In this document: positions 59,401-64,000 of the stretch, in pieces
Position numbering within the stretch: position 1 is the stretch's first letter
Layout of the letters: each line of letters begins with the position of its first letter
Source of the DNA: Nereocystis luetkeana
Taxonomy: Eukaryota; Sar; Phaeophyceae; Laminariales; Laminariaceae
NCBI GenBank assembly: GCA_031213475.1
Contig: JARUPZ010000003.1
Coordinates: 9,264,509 to 9,328,508 of the forward strand
Direction of reading: 5' to 3'
DNA: 64,000 nucleotides
Made by a program: the position numbers and the translations under genes
Notes under the pieces: model-generated
What the model was told of the DNA's origin: nothing
Database searches by the model: none
Seen by the model: only the letters and a program-made list of their open reading frames with translations

Positions 59401-62400
59401 TTTTTTTTGAGTAAAACCGAAATCAACAAAACGAGGAAACCGAAACACAAATACGGACGAGCGATCGATTCGTTCGATAGAAAATTACCGAACCAACGAA
59501 AGGTGAAAATAAAAGAAGAGAAAAAAAAGGCGCGAAAGGTCGATTAGATTACCGTAACCATCGGAGGAGGAACAAAACAAAAAAAAAAAGGGCAGCCGCG
59601 GTCGATTAAAAATTACCGAATCCACAAAAGAGGAAGAATAATGAAAAAAAGGACGAGAGCGGTCGCCTAAGTTACCGAATCAACGGGAGAGAAGGAGAAG
59701 AACAACAGACGAGAGCGGTCGATTAAAAAAAATGCCGAATCAACGAAATAAAACAAAAACAGGATGGACGAAAAGAGCGGTCGATTGAGTCAGTAACCGA
59801 ATCAACGAAAGAGAACAAGAAGAAAAAAAAGGACGAGCGGCCGATCGATTTACACTGCTATTACTTATAGGCAGCAGTAGACTGTTGGTAGAGAGCCTCC
59901 TCCTATGAAGCAGCGTCGGAAAAAGCGCTTCCCACCTCGTCGGACAGATCATCGGACAGATCATCTCACAGATCATCTCACAAGATCATCTCACAGATCA
60001 TCTCACAGATCATATCGATTCCCACTCCATGACCTACATATTCCGGTATCGCATCATCTACAGCAAGTAGCTCATGTTGCCGCGTGGGACCCTTACCAAA
60101 CAGATCTGCATGATCTATCTACAGATAGCAGCGCATGTTTCCCGGGTTGGATCTGCACTATAGATAGATCCTGCACGATCTCTCGCAACGGCAACGGCAG
60201 CTGAGGAGCTAAACGATCTACGGCAATACCTGTAGATGAATATTTAAATGTGCCACGTGTACCAACGTTCACCGTGCTCGAGGGCCGGGGTCGTAGGGTT
60301 GTCGGCGGCAGGGGCCCAAGCACAACCTTCGGGAGGGATGGAATGGCTGGTTGTCTCATGTGGGTGAAATGTCAAAATGTGGGCGCAGCTAACAGGACCC
60401 CGTCTCCACGGTAGACCTCTCGTTTTGGCTCAAAAGAAAAAACGCGCGCTGGAAAAGTGAAAAGCGCCCACCGAAAACAGGGGGGGGAAACCATCGGCGC
60501 AGGCCTCTCCCGTGGACTAAACTGCGCTAGCGGCAGTGGTAGCCGGCGCACAGTAAAATTGTGCAGATGGGGGGAGACTGGGCGGACCGTTCTTCTGCTA
60601 CAACCCTACCGCCTGTCCTTTCTAAAAAAAAACGGAACATCAAAAGGCGCTACCAGGTGTGTCACATTCGTGCAAACGAGCAGGCACGCAAGCAGGCACG
60701 CAGGCAGACAGGCGCCCCTTCCCTCCCTGCCTTCCCCCCTACCCGTATCCCTCGCTCCCTCCCCCCCCTCCCTCCCTCCCGATGCGCACACGCCCACCAG
60801 GGCACACCAAGTCAATGCGGCAACCCGAACAAGTGCACCCGTGTCTTCAAAACCATGCCCTGCCGATACCACTGCTGTACACGCTGCGTACCCCCCCACA
60901 CCTTACTATTCCCACCCCCCAACCCTCTTTTTCCTCCCGCTCCTCCATCCCCCCCCCCCCCCCTCCCCCCTCCTCCCCTCATGATCCCCGCCAGCCCCCT
61001 TTCTCCCCGCTCCCCGACGAACCCTGACCCTGTGGTCATACGACTACGGCCATGCATGATAATGAGTAGTACATCTCTCCTACCGAGTACACCATCCCCC
61101 CCCCCCAACTCGCTCCTCACCACCCCCCCCCACCCCCCTCCCGACGCTACCCCCCCTCCATATCACCCTCCGTCCCAGGCAAGAGAGCCAACTCACGATA
61201 CCGTAGTGGCCAGGGAGGAGGGTTCCGCCGGCTCCACGTGCGGGCCCAGGGTATCCTCGAGCTGGCCGAAGGGAAAAGCGGGGATGCCGAGAAGGTCTTG
61301 AAGGGCTGCGTCGCAGGAGAGCATCGTGCTTGCGCCGCCGGCGGCTCCGGGCGTTCCGGGGAGGAGCCCTCTCCGGCGCAGAGCTTCGCACACCGCCGCC
61401 ACCTTTGGTGTGGTTGGGGGGTTTTAGAGGTAAATATATATAGATATATAGACAAATAGGTAGACACATGGGCAGACAAACAGACAGACAGAAATACAGA
61501 CAGTCGGACAGACAAGACAGACAGACAGACAGACACACAGGCACACAGACAGACAGACAGACACACACAGACAGACAGATAACACAGACACACACAGACA
61601 GACAGATAAGACAGACACACACAGACAGACAAGATAGACAGACAGACAGGCAGACATACAAACAGACAGGCAGACAGACAGACAGACAGGAAGACCGACA
61701 GACGCATATATAAATCCAGAGAGTGAGAGAAACAAAGGAGAGGGAGGACGCGAGACGAACAACATCATCAAAAACAACAACTACAACAACAACAGCGGCA
61801 CGTTCCGGCGGAGACGATCTAGCGGCGAGAACAGGGGGATCAATGCAGGGAGAAAAACGAGAGAGGATTCCCCGATGCCTCGCCCTTCCACGAGGGCCAC
61901 ACCGACGCCGGGCAGCGCGCAGGAGCCGATCCCGGCGCCTACACCGACGGCGCCGCCCACCCCTCGGTTTCGGCCTCTCACCAGCACCGGCTTGGTCTCG
62001 ACGCACTTGGTCAGCCGCAGCGTCCGCCGGAGGGAGTCGGAGAGGGTGAACCTGCGCAATAGCGAGAGAAAGGGCCGGCGGTGCGGGCCAAGTAAGCGAC
62101 TATACTACTAGTACTACGGAAGGGCATAGCGATACACACAGTAGCAATACAAAGTAATACCTGGTACACAGCAACCAGATGTACACACACCCTCCGCACT
62201 TCTGCTCGCACATGGTTGACAACGCCAGAGTTTACCAACCATTGTTATGGTCGCTATCAAGGGGGTTTGAAAAATGGTTTTGAGTGAATACATTAACATT
62301 TGGTACAGCAGGATAGCATCGGTACCCGTACCTGCGCGGTCTGTCGTCGTCAACTCTCGCGTGTAGGATAGCCTCCACACCGACCCTATATAGGCCCCTC

Positions 62401-63983
62401 GAAAGCGCGCCCCGCAGGGGAAGCCTCAGTTCCACGCAGTGCAGCTCCTCGCACCCCGCCGAACGCACCCACTTCGAAGAGCCAACACGCCGCGGTGTGG
62501 TGTGGCGTGGTATGGGGTTGTAAGGGGGTTGTATGGGGTAGGGTGGGGTGGGGTGGGGTGGGGTGTTTGTGTTGTGGTGTCATGCCAGGGTGTGTGTTTG
62601 CCGCGATCGCGCCGGCAGTGTGTAGAAATAAACAATGGAACAGAGGGAGGGGGAGGGGGAGGGGACGGGGGGCGGGGCGGGGAGGGGGTGAAGGGGGGCT
62701 AGGGGCGGCGGAGGTAGGGGGTGAATGGCGGGGCGTCACCACCACCTCGTGGGCGGAGAGTCGAGGTTGAGGGTGGGGGGTCATCCCAAGTCTGGCAAGC
62801 CTTGTTGACTCATCACAACCCACGGCCACTCCGCATACCTCACAGATATCTCACAGCAGCACAGAGCACCGCCAACCATCGACCCTTGGGTGCAGTCAGC
62901 CTCTCTCACACACACGCACACATACTTGTTAATCCCTCTCAGCTCTTTCTCTCCCTCACACAGTATGTATTATCTCATTATGTTGTTCTCTCTTCATCTC
63001 TCTCTTAAACGCGCGGCCCACATCTCTGTGCATGAACGGCCGCTTTGTCTTGCTTCCATCCTACCTATCCCTGTTTTTCGCTTCTATCCTACTTGTCCCC
63101 GACCGTGCGCTCAATGCCGTTCGTTTTCTACACAATCCCCACGGTCGGCCTCTCATCAGAATCTCGCCACCTACGCAATCATCTCCCGACCCCCGATCGT
63201 TCACTCTAAACAAAAAAGACACCCCGCACCACCATCTTCTCTCATCGCGCTTCTTCGGAACCCTTTTCAAACAAAAAACAAGAACCCAAACGCTGTCTTA
63301 AGCAAGACTTTGCGCCCGGAAAAAAACACAGAAACCCCTCCTCTCACCTCCACCGCCGTCACATCGGGAAACGCCTCCGAGTCTAGCTGCAGGGCCACCC
63401 TCGAGAAGAACGACGTGAACCGCCGCTCCACCCCGTCCCGGGGATCGCCCACGAGCGTCCCCTGCAGCCTCGCGAGCACGAACCGTTCCGACGATCCTTC
63501 CCCGTCCTCCGTCCCCTCCCTCTCATCCGCCCCTTCTTCCCCGGCCACCGAGCCCCCATTTTCCTCCCCTCTCCCCTTCCCCTTTCCCTTCCCCTTGCCT
63601 TGTCCCCCCCCATTCTCCCCCTTCCCCCTCCACTCCCCTTCCCCCTGCTCTCCTCCCCTCTCCCCCCCTGTGTCCTCTCCTTCGTTCCGCTTCCCTGGCT
63701 GGGACTCTCGTCCGCGCTGCACCCCGGATGTGGTAGCACCACCGTCGGCGTGCTTCGGCGAGGCGGCAGCCACCGCCGCATAATTTTCTGAAGTTCCCGG
63801 AGTCTTTAAAGCTTCCACCAGCGAAGGGGTTGAAGCTCCTGAATGCTGTGGCCGACTTCTTGAAGACTCCGAATGCTCCGAAGTTTTCGAACGCTTCGAT
63901 GGAGAGTTTGCGCTGGGAGGCTCGCTCACCTCCAGGGACAGCCACACGCGGAGAGACTTCGAGGGCCAATCGGATTGTTCCAT
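49924..63983 (-). CDS. SMARCD1/SWP73: SWP73/BAF60/SMARCD-type SWI/SNF subunit, 3' ten exons, partial at 5' end
   Basis: Accessory subunit of nuclear SWI/SNF chromatin remodellers, bridging transcription factors and the core. Exons in transcription order: 63983-63348, 62471-62332, 62051-61982, 61402-61197, 59379-59216, 58093-57957, 57000-56878, 53965-53666, 52912-52829, 51804-49924. Phases agree throughout (1246 aa). The first exon follows a CAG acceptor, so upstream exons lie outside the window. It has LRVWLSLEV (LRIFISNTF in BAF60), a Lys/Gly/Glu-rich linker of about 165 aa, then LQGTLVGDP and [39 protein letters not shown] followed by [20 protein letters not shown] is the SWIB domain (about 260-340). 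[20 protein letters not shown] and the exon 56878-57000 match the C-terminal helices. Beyond that come an Ala/Arg/Gln coiled coil and 626 aa with several polyQ tracts, absent from BAF60. Joining the last three exons to this gene rests on phase and the lack of any other start; they could be a separate gene. Confidence 0.78.
49990..51600 (-). repeat. CAG/CAA repeat blocks inside the last SWP73 exon
   Basis: Pure or near-pure Gln codon runs at about 49994-50038, 50393-50442, 50973-50998, 51120-51180 and 51548-51592, on the coding strand. The interspersed sequence is Gln/Gly/Pro/Ser-rich. Mixed CAG and CAA codons interrupt the longest runs. The antisense frame through the same DNA (49872-51269 plus) is a shadow of the repeat. 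Confidence 0.9.
54432..54700 (-). repeat. Family C repeat, near full-length, SWP73 intron
   Basis: Reads as G-run, TACTCGATCTCGGCCGTAGT, GACCATAGACCCTCGCATCC, then TTGCTTGCACCAAGCGCGAA, CGAGTCGCATGAAGGGTGAG and TATGGATGACA. It is collinear with 58177-58425 over about 240 bp. Confidence 0.8.
55373..55481 (-). repeat. Family C repeat, truncated, SWP73 intron
   Basis: G16, then GTACTCGATAGGAGAGATGT, ACATGCATGGCCGTAGTCGT and CTCGCATCCCTACAATGCTG. The distal part was copied by the 282-bp duplication at 55449. Confidence 0.8.
55449..56012. repeat. Exact 282-bp tandem duplication
   Basis: 55449-55730 and 55731-56012 read the same throughout. Each unit holds the end of a family C repeat, unique sequence, and a complete family A MITE (55616-55721 and 55898-56003) with TA flanks. 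Both copies encode the same 66-residue chance frame. Confidence 0.9.
56104..56170 (+). repeat. Family C repeat, short 3' fragment
   Basis: GGCCATACGACTACTGCCAC, then GAAGTCGAGTAC and a C run of more than 20. Confidence 0.7.
56192..56310 (+). repeat. Family C repeat, 3' two-thirds
   Basis: TGCAAACCCGACGTGCTCCG, GATGTAGGGATG, GGTCATACGACTACGGCCAT, then GCGAAGTAC and C-rich DNA. It lies directly behind the poly(C) end of the previous copy. Confidence 0.75.
57060..57119 (-). repeat. Family C repeat, short fragment between two G runs
   Basis: G14, TACTCGATATCATGCATGGC, CATAGACCCTC, then G14. Confidence 0.75.
57480..57665. repeat. (ACC/AAC)n low-complexity tract in SWP73 intron
   Basis: CACCAAC and CACCACC triplets over about 185 bp produce His/Pro/Thr- or Gly/Val-rich artefact frames. 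Confidence 0.85.
58177..58425 (-). repeat. Family C repeat, near full-length, SWP73 intron
   Basis: G13, TACTCGATATCATGCATGGC, CATATGACCATAGACGCTCG, GTCGGGTTTTCACCGACCAC, CGAGTCGCATGAAGGGTGAG, ending near TATGGATGACAAGCGTC. With 54432-54700 this copy defines the longest version of the family. Confidence 0.8.
58975..59055 (+). repeat. Family C repeat, variant subfamily
   Basis: GCTCCGTCTCGAAAGGGATG, GGTCAATGGTCAAATGACTA, AAATGAGTAC, then C19. Same variant as 17678. Confidence 0.8.
59056..59182 (+). repeat. Family C repeat, abutting the previous copy
   Basis: GCTTGGTGCAAGCAATGTCT, GTGAAAACCCGACGTGCTCC, GGTACGACTACGGCCATCTA, then a C run. It begins exactly where the C tail of 58975-59055 ends. 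Confidence 0.8.
59451..59860. repeat. Minisatellite, about 60-bp units, SWP73 intron
   Basis: GGTCGATTA-type starts recur near 59537, 59601, 59663, 59717 and 59778, each followed by TTACCGAATCAACGAAAGAG-like and A/G-rich segments. Confidence 0.75.
59943..60014. repeat. Short tandem repeat of CAGATCATCTCA
   Basis: About five imperfect 12-13 bp units. Confidence 0.85.
61034..61107 (+). repeat. Family C repeat, 3' fragment, SWP73 intron
   Basis: GGTCATACGACTACGGCCAT, GATAATGAGTAGTACATCTC, CCGAGTACACCAT, then C10. Confidence 0.75.
61490..61690. repeat. (CAGA)n microsatellite, SWP73 intron
   Basis: CAGACAGA and CACACAGA units over about 200 bp. Frames rich in Cys/Leu/Ser/Val or Asp/Arg/Gln/Thr across it are artefacts. 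Confidence 0.9.
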
Positions 63984-64000
63984 CTGTGCGAAGGGGAAGA

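Noticed and set aside
61080-62006. 308-codon minus-strand frame with Cys/Leu/Val repeats
   Set aside because: It runs through the (CAGA)n microsatellite in a SWP73 intron and uses a different frame from the two real exons it overlaps.
63983-63983. ATG at 63983 as the SWP73 start codon
   Set aside because: It directly follows a pyrimidine-rich tract ending in CAG, and homologues have conserved sequence before this point, so it is read as an internal exon start.
1-64000. CRISPR arrays, operons or bacterial genes
   Set aside because: Short tandem repeats are microsatellites without spacers, and the genes are spliced. Nothing prokaryotic was seen.

Overview
The window is nuclear DNA from a eukaryote rich in introns and repeats. 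Two long conserved genes can be assembled exon by exon. Exons are short and introns often approach 1 kb. G/C homopolymers, triplet and tetranucleotide microsatellites and small inverted-repeat transposons are dense, and the transposon remnants include a copia element and a tyrosine-recombinase element. This fits a stramenopile and most likely a brown alga. That placement is inference from gene style; no marker gene is present.

Layout. 1-11.7 kb: a decayed copia-type retrotransposon on the minus strand at the left edge, a possible MULE/FAR1-like fragment inside an inverted-repeat region, and a 519-codon Ala/Gly-rich open frame of unknown function. 11.72-33.19 kb, plus strand: a complete 21-exon gene for the AP-1/AP-2 beta adaptin (933 aa as modelled), whose introns carry most of the local repeats. 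33.2-49.9 kb: intergenic DNA with no credible gene. It holds two inverted-repeat families (one with TA, one with TTAA target sites), two larger foldback elements, a broken tyrosine-recombinase gene and copies of other dispersed repeats. 49.92-63.98 kb, minus strand: ten exons of a SWP73/BAF60/SMARCD-type SWI/SNF subunit with a SWIB domain. This gene enters from beyond the right edge and ends in a very long coiled-coil and polyglutamine tail not found in animal or plant homologues.

The two genes converge on the repeat-rich centre and have unrelated jobs: vesicle coat assembly and chromatin remodelling. Four features stand out. Five of 29 inferred introns use GC instead of GT donors, and five use AAG acceptors. 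A dispersed repeat family ending in poly(C) has 13 recognisable copies, nine of them inside SWP73 introns. Several insertions are nested and give relative ages. The SWP73 protein has an unusual architecture.

Limits: exon borders were set by reading frame, splice consensus and remembered protein-family alignment, not by transcripts. UTRs, promoters and poly(A) sites could not be placed. Lengths of G/C runs in the assembly may be unreliable.
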